DNA from: Nautilus pompilius
Taxonomy: Eukaryota; Mollusca; Cephalopoda; Nautilida; Nautilidae
Assembly (NCBI GenBank): GCA_018389105.1
Contig: JACATO010000122.1
Coordinates: 3,648,001-3,712,000 of the forward strand
Length of the DNA: 64,000 nt
Reading direction: 5' to 3'
The notes beneath the pieces were generated by a model, which was not told where the DNA came from, made no database searches, and worked only from the letters and a program-made list of their open reading frames with translations. Within the stretch, counting starts at the first letter, position 1. The number at the start of each line of letters is the position of its first letter. This document shows positions 13,300-22,739 of this stretch, piece by piece. The position numbers and the translations under genes were made by a program.

Positions 13300-13600
13300 C
13301 AACAGACTTCATTTTTTAAAACTGTTATGTCCGTCGACTCTCTCTGTGAAAAGAGGTCAAATTGACCTAGGAAGATCTGAATGATTCAAGACAATATTCC
13401 TAATTACATTAGCTTATTGCGTTGCGGTGGTGTCACGGGACTATTACGTCGGCTCGTGACACACAGTCCTATCACCTCCCCCTTTTGAAGAAAAACAATA
13501 AGACTTGAGTCTTGGAACCAATTCAAGACGTTTGGCCTCATTTCTCTGGCGTAGAGACAGCCATCGGGATATAGCAAGAATTCTGTCAACGTCTTCGAAT
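13300..13600 (-). mobile_element. Possible 3' end of an LTR (Gypsy-like) retrotransposon: end of ORF, polypurine tract and LTR start
   Basis: On the minus strand a frame ending RLKSYCFSSKGGGD runs into a purine-rich tract (aaaagggggaggtgat, 13471-13486). A sequence starting TGTGTGTCACGAGCC follows (13465 downwards). A short ORF tail reading through a G-rich polypurine tract just before a TG-starting repeat is the usual layout upstream of a 3' LTR. An 8 bp perfect inverted repeat (gtgtcacg ... cgtgacac, 13432-13464) sits at the presumed LTR start. No second LTR and no recognisable pol domain is present, so this is a fragment at best. It lies beside the hAT start and may be part of the same insertion cluster. 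Confidence 0.35.
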
Positions 13601-13744
13601 TCTATAATCTTCTAGTCATCAGCAATTAAAAAATTGTCTCTTCATATTTTCACGCCCCACATGGAATTTAGGTCTCCCCAGGAGATGCGATCCCCAGTTC
13701 TAGAATAATTTTTTGGAAGGTTCTCGTTTACACAATAGTTAAAA

Positions 13745-14220
13745 TTCATGTAGCAACAAATTTACATCTTGGTTTTGAATTTTAATATCAATTTCTGCTC
13801 CAGAATTATTTATATTACTCCTAGTTCTAGTTTTATACTCATCAAACGCATGTTTATATTTGGTTCATCAATAATTAAATCGCTTTCCATGTCAATAATT
13901 AACATTTATATACAAAAATCTATAAACCCAATTAATTCAGTAAAAACTTTGCTATTTTATAGTAGCTTTAGCTTATTTGCTTAAAATCTTTTCCATTCTG
14001 TAAATTTTTTTAGTTCTAGAACAAGCAAATAAAGAATTTTTGTGTTTACTTTTATAGGAATCGTCAGCTTTTTGCACTTTTTTGTAATATTTTCAGAACT
14101 ATCTCTAATAGCTTTCATTGTTTTTGGATTATTGAAAATATTTACCAATTCTATTCAAAGTATCACTTAATTCTGCTTTATCAGATATTTTCTTTTATAT
14201 ATATATTCTTTCTTTTAAGA
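13745..14220 (-). pseudogene. Coding fossils: possible N-terminal part of the split capsid-like gene and an upstream frame
   Basis: Two readable minus-strand pieces lie here. At about 14140-14220 the frame reads KISDKAELSDTLNRIGKYFQ and, after a one-base shift, continues with NPKTMKAIRDSSENI (about 14070-14120). At about 13745-13810 another frame reads NNSGAEIDIKIQNQD and then NLLLHEF before continuity is lost at the insertion cluster. Both pieces lie on the same strand as, and in the right direction for, the capsid-like fossil at 10.37-11.24 kb. I read the second piece as the likely N-terminal end of that gene, cut off by roughly 2.5 kb of transposon sequence. The identification rests on codon pattern and context rather than a secure motif. 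Confidence 0.3.
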
Positions 14221-14649
14221 ATTTAATAATAATTAAAAAATCAAGTTTTAAAAATTGTTTAGACTTACTTTAGATGAAATCAAAGTGATATAAAATTTTG
14301 GAGATTCTTGCTATTTCCAACTTGATGTGTAATCCAAATATAACTGCTGGAAATACAATTTATTAACAACTTGTAAATAAATGAGATATTTTTGTTTCTA
14401 AACTGTTTTATACCTAGGCGAAACATTTGAAAAAATAAATATAACGTTTGAGTACTAAAGTATTGGAAATAATTATCAAAACAGATGAAAAACTAGATAT
14501 AAAAATGCAGATAACACGTGATAGAAATGTTACAGAATATATTTATGTCTTTATCTAATACACTGTGATTGGTTGTCATGCAAACAATCAAACAGTACAA
14601 AAACAGACTATAAAATTATAATCAGTGATATCAATATAGTATGGTGAAA

Positions 14650-15590
14650 GTCTACTGAATACTATGGCTTTTCAAATGGGAATGCCACAATGTAAGCGTT
14701 TAGAAATCAAATTCATAGCTACTGAAAGCTGCTTCATGCGGCAGATTGCAGCTCGACTTCATGTTTCAGAGAGAGCTGTATGAAAGGCCATAAGAACGAT
14801 ACACGAAACTGATACTGTCTACAAGAAGCGCGGTCAAAGAAAATATGCACAAACTCTCCAAAATTTGAGGTTAAGTTCCTCAAGGTATATTCACTATGTA
14901 ATAGATGACGAGCCAGTAGAGATTTTGCGAATGACCAAGCTACGAGTACTAATGTCTCTTCAAGAACAGTAAGATACACACATTAGCGCGAAGTAGGTTC
15001 AATAGATGTGTAAGTGATCGAAAACCTTTGCTGAGAAGAGGCAACGAAATAGCAAGGCTGACATGGGCAGCAAAATTAAAACGGTGGAATGATCAAACCT
15101 AGAAATATATATACTCTTTACAGATGAGTTTATGGAGTAGTATAATATTCGGTGAACAACCAACAGCTACAGTGAAGTATAAGGATGAATCAATATAAGT
15201 ATGATGCTGCATATCTGCTAAGGATGTCGGATACTTGGATAAAATCCGAGGTTATACTGGCCGCCGAGAGGTATAGGCAGTTTCTTATCCATTATGCCAC
15301 TCCCTCAGATAAAACATCTCATTAGGCATGAATGGATTAATTTTCCAACATTACAATGACCCTAGGCATACAGTTGATGTGATCAAAAACTATCTCGAAG
15401 GTAACTTTCATAAAGATGCCTTGGTCGGCATAAAGTCTTGATATAATCATCACTGAGATAAAATGGGGTTATATGCCTACTGAGAAAGTCAAACAACAAC
15501 CAAAAGTCAGATGAAATGTGAATAGTTCTGGAGGATATTTGGAACAATTCCACGGTCATACATTAATCACCTGTATAGGAGCATGAAAAC
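14650..15590 (+). mobile_element. Tc1-like transposon relic, nearly full-length transposase pseudogene
   Basis: The plus strand begins with a helix-turn-helix domain (FMRQIAARLHVSERAV, about 14732-14780). A second DNA-binding region and KPLLRRGNEIARLTWAAKLK (about 15025-15080) follow. FTDEF (15115-15130) matches the first catalytic 'SDES' block. The second catalytic block shows as HYNDPRHTVDVIKNYLE (15348-15399), where the family has QDNDPKHT. The C-terminal 'WNNI...LIRSM' block appears as WNNSTV with CIGA/EHENK around 15540-15585. Many stops and frameshifts make it non-functional. It is inserted between two minus-strand fossils of the presumed large element. Terminal inverted repeats were not identified. 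Confidence 0.75.
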
Positions 15591-15779
15591 AAATTTAATG
15601 CACTATTCACCATTTTTGTATATTTTCAATGATAATTCGTTGTGGTATTTATTATATACATCTCTCAGTTTCAGTTACTTATTATTTGTGCATAACTTGC
15701 GTGTTTATCCGTAATTATTTACAATATTATATGTCCATAAATATATTAACTTTTCATTAAATTACAGTACAAAAATGTA

Positions 15780-16240
15780 GAATTGATTGATAAAATATTA
15801 AATAGATTATCTTTTAATTTAACCTGAAGATAAAATCTTAATATTGAATATTCATAGAGTATTTCAACTATTTTCTCGAAGAAAATTAACTTTATATTTT
15901 AAAGTAATAACAATGATAGATTTGAGAGTAGCGACATTAGCATTATCAATAATATACTATTTTTATTTTAAAATCTCAGTAGTTGTTATTTTTCATCTGA
16001 TTTTGCATTTCGTTGCTAATCTGCTTGAGTTCATACGCATTTGTATCTAAAGTTATTGTGGTATCAGTAGTTTCATGATCAGCACTACAATTAAATTATT
16101 ATTTGTATTATTCACATTTGAAAAAGAGTACAATATCTCAAGATTAATTGAAGTAATTTTATTCTGTTTTCTATCATCTAACTTTAATGATGGATAAAAA
16201 TATGTCATAAAATTTTTAATTTTTTGTTTATAAAACAAAA
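15780..16240 (-). pseudogene. Coding fossil of an uncharacterised arthropod family, possible Maverick-like gene
   Basis: The minus strand opens with FMTYFYPSLKLDD and NLEILYSFSNVNNTNNN (16200-16090). After a shift it continues with DTTITLDTNAYELKQISNEM (about 16068-16010). A third frame holds NANVATLKSIIVITLKYKVN (about 15880-15945). This order of an aromatic-Pro-rich start, a 'YEL..I...' segment and a 'LKS.I' segment is one I recall from uncharacterised proteins that recur in arthropod genomes beside capsid-like genes of Maverick type. That is recollection, not a search result. The frame is broken at least twice. The plus-strand 68-codon frame here is a shadow. Confidence 0.35.
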
Positions 16241-16510
16241 CTAAAAGAATCTATGTATTTTACTAATTGCAGTGAGTTTTGCTATCTTATACAATAGTTC
16301 TTTTGTAATTTATAAAGTTAAAATATTAGATGTATTTATTAAACATAATTTAAACAATTAATTAGCCGTTGCATTTATTTTATTAAGAAAATTATTTCTA
16401 GTTTGTTTAGATGCTAAAATTAAAGTAAGTCTTCAATAAATGATTTGCATCTAAGGATTAAAAAAAACGTATACACCAGAATATGCTTGCTTCACCTCTG
16501 TAATCTATTA

Positions 16511-17739
16511 AGCTGTTACAAATTTTTTCCGGGTTTTTCCTGCATCAATGAAACTTCATATCGTTGTTGATGGTGAAGTTTATTAATCAAAGTTCCATTA
16601 CAATGAATGTACTTCTGAAAACGAGTTACAAGCATATTTATACCATTTTGAAAATAATCTGGATTACTAGAGGAGATAAATTGTTAGAAGTCGCTACTTG
16701 GTTGGAGGATTTCATATGGAAGCTGTCGACGTGTGTGAAAAGGTGGAAATCTGTGGGAGAAAGGACTGGTAAATAGGCTGAGCGAAGGAGAACTTCACGC
16801 CCCAAAGTGTTCATTTTTTGAAGAGTCACCATTGCAACATGAAGGGCAAGCGTTGTCCTGGAGCAAGATTGGGCCTCTTCGATCCACCAGTTCCGGCTAT
16901 CGTTCGGAGAGTTTCTGATGAATATCGTTTAATTCATGACAGTGTCTTTCAGCTGCGATGGTTTAGCCAGGTTGCAAGAATTTATAGTGGATGACACCAG
17001 TTGCAGTTAACCAGAGAGTGACCATGACCTTCCTTGAGTGGAGGCAGGATTTTGTAATGTGGATAGGCGCCTGGTCTCTGTCGACGCAATGTGCTCATCT
17101 TTTCCGATTGTTGTAAAGGATCCATTTTACATGACACGTAATGATTCGGTCAAGAAATGAGTCGACTTTGTTTCTTATGACAAGAGAATGGCAGATCTCT
17201 AATCGACGATTTTGTTGTTGTTCATTCAACTCGTGAAGCATCCACTTGTCAAGCCTTTTCACCTGGCCGATTGCATCAAGATGCCGGGAAACAGTTGCAG
17301 CGCTTACGTCAAGCTCTCCTGCAATTTCACGCACTGTTTTTCTTTGATAGGCTTCAACTGGGGCTTTCAGACGGTCGTCAATACAGCTGGAAGAACGTCC
17401 GCTACGTTCCTTATCTTCGAGGCTCAGATTTTCTGATGGAAACTTTGCAAACGATCATTGTACTATGCTCTCGTTTGCTGTGCCCTCGCCCCATGCTTGC
17501 TTAATGTTACAAGTTGTCTAGCTCTCCTTTTTGACAAGAAAAACATTTCTATCCATTCTTCACTCAGAACCCTGAAACAAATATCCATTTTATGATTTTT
17601 AATAGGTAGGTTTTGCATAATGTATGCCAAAGCACAGGCTACAAAACGATATATAACTTTAAATACACCTTTACATGTATGCAAAGAATGAACCACAAAT
17701 TAACATAATATATAAACCGACGAAACGTTTGCAACGGCT
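16511..17739 (-). mobile_element. Mariner element, copy 1 (SETMAR/Hsmar1-like), with TA target duplication
   Basis: This is a complete but dead mariner of 1229 bp. Left end agctgttacaaa... and right end ...ttgcaacggct form imperfect terminal inverted repeats. Both are flanked by TA (16509-16510 and 17740-17741), the standard mariner target duplication. It shares its TIR and internal sequence with the element at 53489-54755 at roughly 90 percent by eye in the best-preserved part. It is 38 bp shorter, largely because of a gap in the first helix-turn-helix of the transposase. It sits inside the region of Maverick-like fossils. Confidence 0.85.
16560..17556 (-). pseudogene. Mariner transposase pseudogene (copy 1)
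   Basis: The start codon is at 17556 (MDRNVF). The N-terminal region has lost about 13 residues of the first helix-turn-helix compared with the copy at 54.5 kb. The second helix-turn-helix is well preserved: MREIAGELDVSAATVSRHLD, then GQVKRLDKWMLHELNE (17334-17225). The first catalytic block should read TCDEKW in this family but reads ITCHVKW (about 17129-17150), so the first aspartate is a histidine. The second catalytic block keeps a DNA tripeptide near 16865. A 'SPTDFHLF' block (near 16765) carries the third aspartate. Several frame breaks occur. By family knowledge it would be catalytically dead even without them. Confidence 0.85.
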
Positions 17740-17744
17740 TACTA

Positions 17745-18900
17745 AATTGTCATATAGTTTAGATGAAACATTCTGATAGACTTTCAATCATTCATTTTCG
17801 CCTTAGCTCATGACTAATGTATTTAATCTATAATTTTTACTTTTGTTTAATTTTGTGTAATACCATTGTTGTAATAAATAGCTGTATTGTATAATAAAAT
17901 CGTAACATAATTTTTAAATGAATGATAATATTTTTGTTCGATTGAGTTTTTTTTTAAATATCCCATAAATCACGAGTGGTAAAATTTTATAATCATCAAT
18001 ATTAAACTTACTATGATTTGCCTCGATGTTCAATAATGTAACTGAATACTTAAGAATTTAAGTGTTGTAAAGCAAATGTACACTGATCATTATCAGAAGC
18101 CAAATAATCTACAGTATCTGCATCTAATCTATTACTAGATTTTGAGGAGCTAATTTTGTATTTACAATCGGCTGCAATAAATTATGTTGATTTTGTGTTT
18201 AAATTCACCTATTATTATAAAAAAATTTTCATTAACTTTTTGAGATCAACTCCTTAAATTTTTATTTCTTTCTAATTTGCTGTTTTTTAATATCACATTT
18301 AATATATATTAAATTTTGATCAGGAAAAACGTCTTACAAAATATGTTAACAATGTTAATAAACTTTCAAACATGAAACCTACTACAGAATCGTTAAATAA
18401 GATAACTAAATTCATCATCTTTGGACAATACCGTTTATTATAGCTATTCAATGATTGGTCTATAATTAAATCCTCCTAATCAAATTTAAAACAGTTTTTC
18501 AACGGTTTGAATTTATCAAAAGTCACATGTTATTATTGAAGACATCCAGAATATGTTGGAGATTTTTTTTTTAATAATGGAAAGAAAATAAGCATGTTTG
18601 GATTACTGCTGATAGTTTGTCTGGAATGTTTTTGTCAGTTTTGGGAACTATAAAAGATATGAATACTATTATGCCTACTTTTCGTATAAAATTATTCGGC
18701 TTTTATTTGATTTTTTCACATATATGGTTATAAAATTAAACAAATTATTAAAACTTTAAATTAATTACTTTTTGATCAAATATATCATTTGAGTCTTTGA
18801 AGTAATCTATACATGTAATTTTTGTTATTTTATTATTTTGCAACATGTTCTGTGCCTAAAGTTTTCGCTCCATAATGCATTTTTTATTTTTAAAAATATT
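17745..18900. other. AT-rich stretch with scattered coding-like pieces
   Basis: On the minus strand, about 18060-18150 reads SRLDADTVDYLASDNDQCTF without a stop. On the plus strand, about 18585-18670 reads WITADSLSGMFLSVLGTIKD. Neither matches a motif I know. Given the fossils on both sides, these may be further remains of the large element, but the evidence is weak. Confidence 0.25.
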
Positions 18901-19149
18901 CATTATTTGTTAACCATTAAGTTTGTTAGCATATCCTCTTTTTATTATTTGATATTTAGGTTGACGTAATGATTTTTTCAAATCATAATTTAGACAAATC
19001 TAAAATTGTAGATCTAATAACATACGAGTATGCACGTAGACTGGTTTTGATGCATCCATTTTTTCTTATAATCAATTTACGTATATTTTTTCGAAATAAA
19101 AATAACGTTCCTTACTATTTTTATGCTTAAAATATTTTAATAGAAGCAA

Positions 19150-19340
19150 CTTTAAATGGAATAAAATTTTACCGTACATGGGATGAAGGTAAAACAATTG
19201 TAGTTCATAGATTTAATAAAATATTTACAAAATTATAATATTAATGATATAAGAATTTTAGAAAAATAAATTAATTAATGTAATAACAAAAACATAGGTG
19301 CACTGGTATGTCACCAAAAGAAGCAAGCGAGAAATAATTA
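19150..19340 (+). pseudogene. Retroviral-type integrase C-terminal fragment, possibly from a Maverick/Polinton-like element
   Basis: The plus strand reads EGKTIVVHRFNKIFTKL at 19185-19240, resembling the 'E.A..V.ERFN+TLK' block that follows the catalytic core of retroviral-type integrases. About 20 codons later comes a broken frame ending HRCTGMSPKEASEK (19290-19334), resembling the 'H.S...MTP.EA' block near the end of the core domain. The spacing and order fit, but the catalytic D, D and E residues are not recognisable upstream and stops interrupt the frame. Integrases of this type occur in Gypsy elements and in Maverick/Polintons. The nearby capsid-like fossils favour the latter. Confidence 0.35.
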
Positions 19341-19344
19341 AAAT

Positions 19345-22310
19345 GCAGCACACAAAAATTTAAATAAAGATCTTCAATGAAGAATGGTTTGTAAAAAGAA
19401 AAATCTTTGTAATTTAAAAAAATTTAAACTATAAAATTATATACATAACCCATATAATGCAGAAAAATATATTAAAATAAATTTAATTAGATTGCAAAAA
19501 CGTCATATATATGTAGAATTTATCTCAGTACGTTTAGCTTCTTTCATTATGAATATAATTTGTATCTACTAGATGATAAGATATTAAGCTTACCTTATGA
19601 AAATTTCAGTTTTCTTTGATACAGTAGTAATTAGTAGGCTTTTAGTTGGAGATTTTCTTGTAACTCGGACTTATAAAATACTCCTAATATTTTCCATCTA
19701 TGTAATGCTCTTAATTTATATATCGGAAAAAAGTGCTATTAATTTTTATAAGTTAAAATATTTAAATTACATTTTCATCTCACAAAAAAAAAATGTCCAT
19801 CCAATTAATTTGTTTTCTCAGTTATGTCAATGGCTATTATAAATTTTATAATAGTTAATCCAATTCATTTTTAAATGTTACACTGTGGCTTATGCACATG
19901 CTACATGGAAAAGAAATACCCATCAATGCGATTCTTAAATCTACGAAATTATATTATTTTTTTCCAATAATTATTATTTATATTCTTAAAATATCTTTTT
20001 ATATATAATAAAAATGAATTATTATTAATCTGTAATTGTAACCTAATTGTAGATAGTAAAAAAAAATTATTTTCACTTTACAGACGCTCCAAAACTTTAT
20101 TACGTCTCCTCTTAAGCGTTTAAGATTCACGAAGAAATTATACATACATTTTTTTGTCGAATATTTTCTATTTGGTTTTAATGAGTGTTATTCTATTATC
20201 TTATTATCTGATTTTGTTTTATTGTTTGTAGATCTGCTAATTGTTTTTTGTTTATAAGTTCCACTGTCAAGAAATTCTGATATTCCTTTGATTCTGTCTA
20301 ATTGAAGCAGAATGTTTATCTGCAGTAAATTTTCATTAGTTATAATTCAACACTAACTTATTTACTGTTACACTAATTACGAAAAAGTTGCACTGAATGA
20401 TGCGTTAAAATATATTACTTAAAACAGGCTTTAAAACACAATCTAGTAATAATCAGTGTAAGCAACGAATGTTTGTTAGAAAGATTCAGATCAGAAAACG
20501 ATTAGAGAACAATTAATTATTAATGTAAAAACTCTGTATATTATGGAAATTTAGCTATTAACAATAAAATTTTATATTTTCTCCAGAATCTTATACAAAA
20601 TTTTATCGATGTTATCTATAGAATGAAAAGCACAAATACTCAGCTTATTTATTTACCGCGTTATTTTGTTTGTAATTCTCTTGTTTACTGATTTGGATGT
20701 TATTTAATCACATAACTTGTTTCGATGTGAGATCGATGCATCCCGTCGCCTGCAGAAAGACTAATGATTGACGTGTTGAATTCAAGATTCAAAATGAATG
20801 GTTTTGGCGTCTGCTGGTTATCGGGAACTATTCAAACTTGCCTGCAAGAAACTTCTCAGGGTGTGCGCTTTATCTACCAAACAATGATAATTATTGATCA
20901 CTATTACTAATTAAGAAATAAATTTATCTTGCTTCAATGGTTAAATAAAAGTTTCAGTTACCAAAATATCTGATAGAATAAAGTTGCGTGTGGCAATGAG
21001 TTCGTGAAGCAGTTTTTTGGTGAGAAATTTTCTCTAGATAAAAAAGTGCTATAACTGTCCTATTAATATTTAAAAGACAGTAAAATGATGCATAATGATA
21101 CTAATCATTACTGTCTTTATATTAATAATATGATAGTAATAACGAAAACAAGAAAGTTTCTTTATTCTTAAAAATTTTAACTACTGAATAATTTTTAAAA
21201 TTGTATTTTATGGATTTGATTTATATGAATTTAAACTGAATATACACAACATCTATGAAAAAGAGCCAGATAAACAAAATAAAATGCTAAATATCTACAA
21301 CGATCAAAGAAAATATACAACAAAACAAAATTAATTAATTAGATTTAGCTCTACGTTAATTATTTAATACATTAAAAGTGCAATAAAACGTGAACACCCT
21401 ATATCTTTGCGATAATAAATTTTTAAGTGAACTTTGTTGCCTTACATTTGCTTATTAGGAGAATTTCTTAAAATGTAACTTTATTTATATAATTAAAAAA
21501 TATTTTAAATAAATTTATTTAATAATTTTTATGGACGAAATTTTTAAAAATATGTCGGGAAGCAAATTTACATAATAAACCAGCAAAATTTACTTTTATC
21601 CACACAAGTGTTTGTATATCATAAGATTTTATTAGTACAATGTGGTCCTTTGAATACTACAATGTTTTATAATGCGTTACTGCATTGGTGAACAATAGAT
21701 AATGAAAATGGGCTGATGTTTATTTTTTACTATTCTAAAAATGCACATTGCTGTTAAAGCTATAATTTATTCATCAAAATAATTTACACTCAAACTGAAC
21801 GGTTGTACGCTATTTATTATTTTATTATGCGTCATAGGCATTTCAGAATACATTATTGATCAAATAAATCGTATAAAGGTATCTTTATAAATTAAAAACA
21901 AATTAAAGAATTAATTAACCTGAAGTATGCTTTCTTTCTTTTGAAATCATTACATTTAATGTTAAACAATTCTGCATCAGCAGTCACATTTTAACATGTT
22001 CAACAATTTATACTTTCTTATTGAAATAAAACGACTCTTCTTTCTGCCAGTAAATAAACTAGTAAAAGGATCTTTTTAAGTAAATATCTTTTTTGCAAAC
22101 ATGTAAATGGCACATCTTGTAGCACAGGAACAAAATAAAACTACCAAATTATTATTTTCACACTGTCTCAAGTTGTGTAAGAAATGCGTTGTTTTACCTC
22201 TGCTAATTAACTTTCATGTGATTTAAACAGCAGAAATAACAGTATGCAATAAATTACCAAAACCAAAGGATAAGTGATGCTTACGTGTTTAATATGCTAT
22301 TAATAGTAAG
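19345..22310. other. AT-rich stretch, no gene recognised
   Basis: There is only an 81-codon plus-strand frame at 19597-19842 with no known motif. A slightly GC-richer patch lies at about 20720-20880. No transposon ends or long repeats were seen. Confidence 0.5.
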
Positions 22311-22313
22311 ATA

Positions 22314-22734
22314 TTATTTACAAGTAAAGATAGTAAAATTTTTATTTTACATAATTTTACTGACGAAAATCGGATTTATGTAACATTTACTGGTCAGGAT
22401 TAAATTAGTGTTCTATTTACAGCTAATAATAAAGTTTACATAATTTTTACATAAAAATTAATTTTCACATACTATGTATTAGTAAAATTTGAGTTTACCG
22501 CGTATTTAATGATAAATAAGGTTTTCATTGTAATTACTGGTAAATAAATAGTGTTCATCATATTTACTGATAAAAATCGACTTGTATAATATTTACTGGT
22601 AAAATGGAATCTCCTTGGTATGGCATAGATGAAGTTTGCACAATATGTATTGGTGATGATCGAATTTACATGTCATTTACTGAAAACAAATGAGTTAACA
22701 TGAATTTACTTGGTGAACATGAATTTTACATGAA
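22314..22734 (+). repeat. Degenerate tandem repeat (minisatellite), unit about 29-31 bp, about 12-13 copies
   Basis: The stretch breaks naturally into units that start with 'atttactggtaaaaat' and end in 'tttacatgat'-like sequence. Examples of unit starts are atttactggtcagg (22386), atttactgataaaa (22560), atttactggtaaaa (22590), atgtattggtgatg (22645) and atttactgaaaaca (22675). Successive units differ at several positions, so the array is old. It holds no open frame. Its AT-rich flanks show no such periodicity. Confidence 0.65.
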
Positions 22735-22739
22735 ATATA

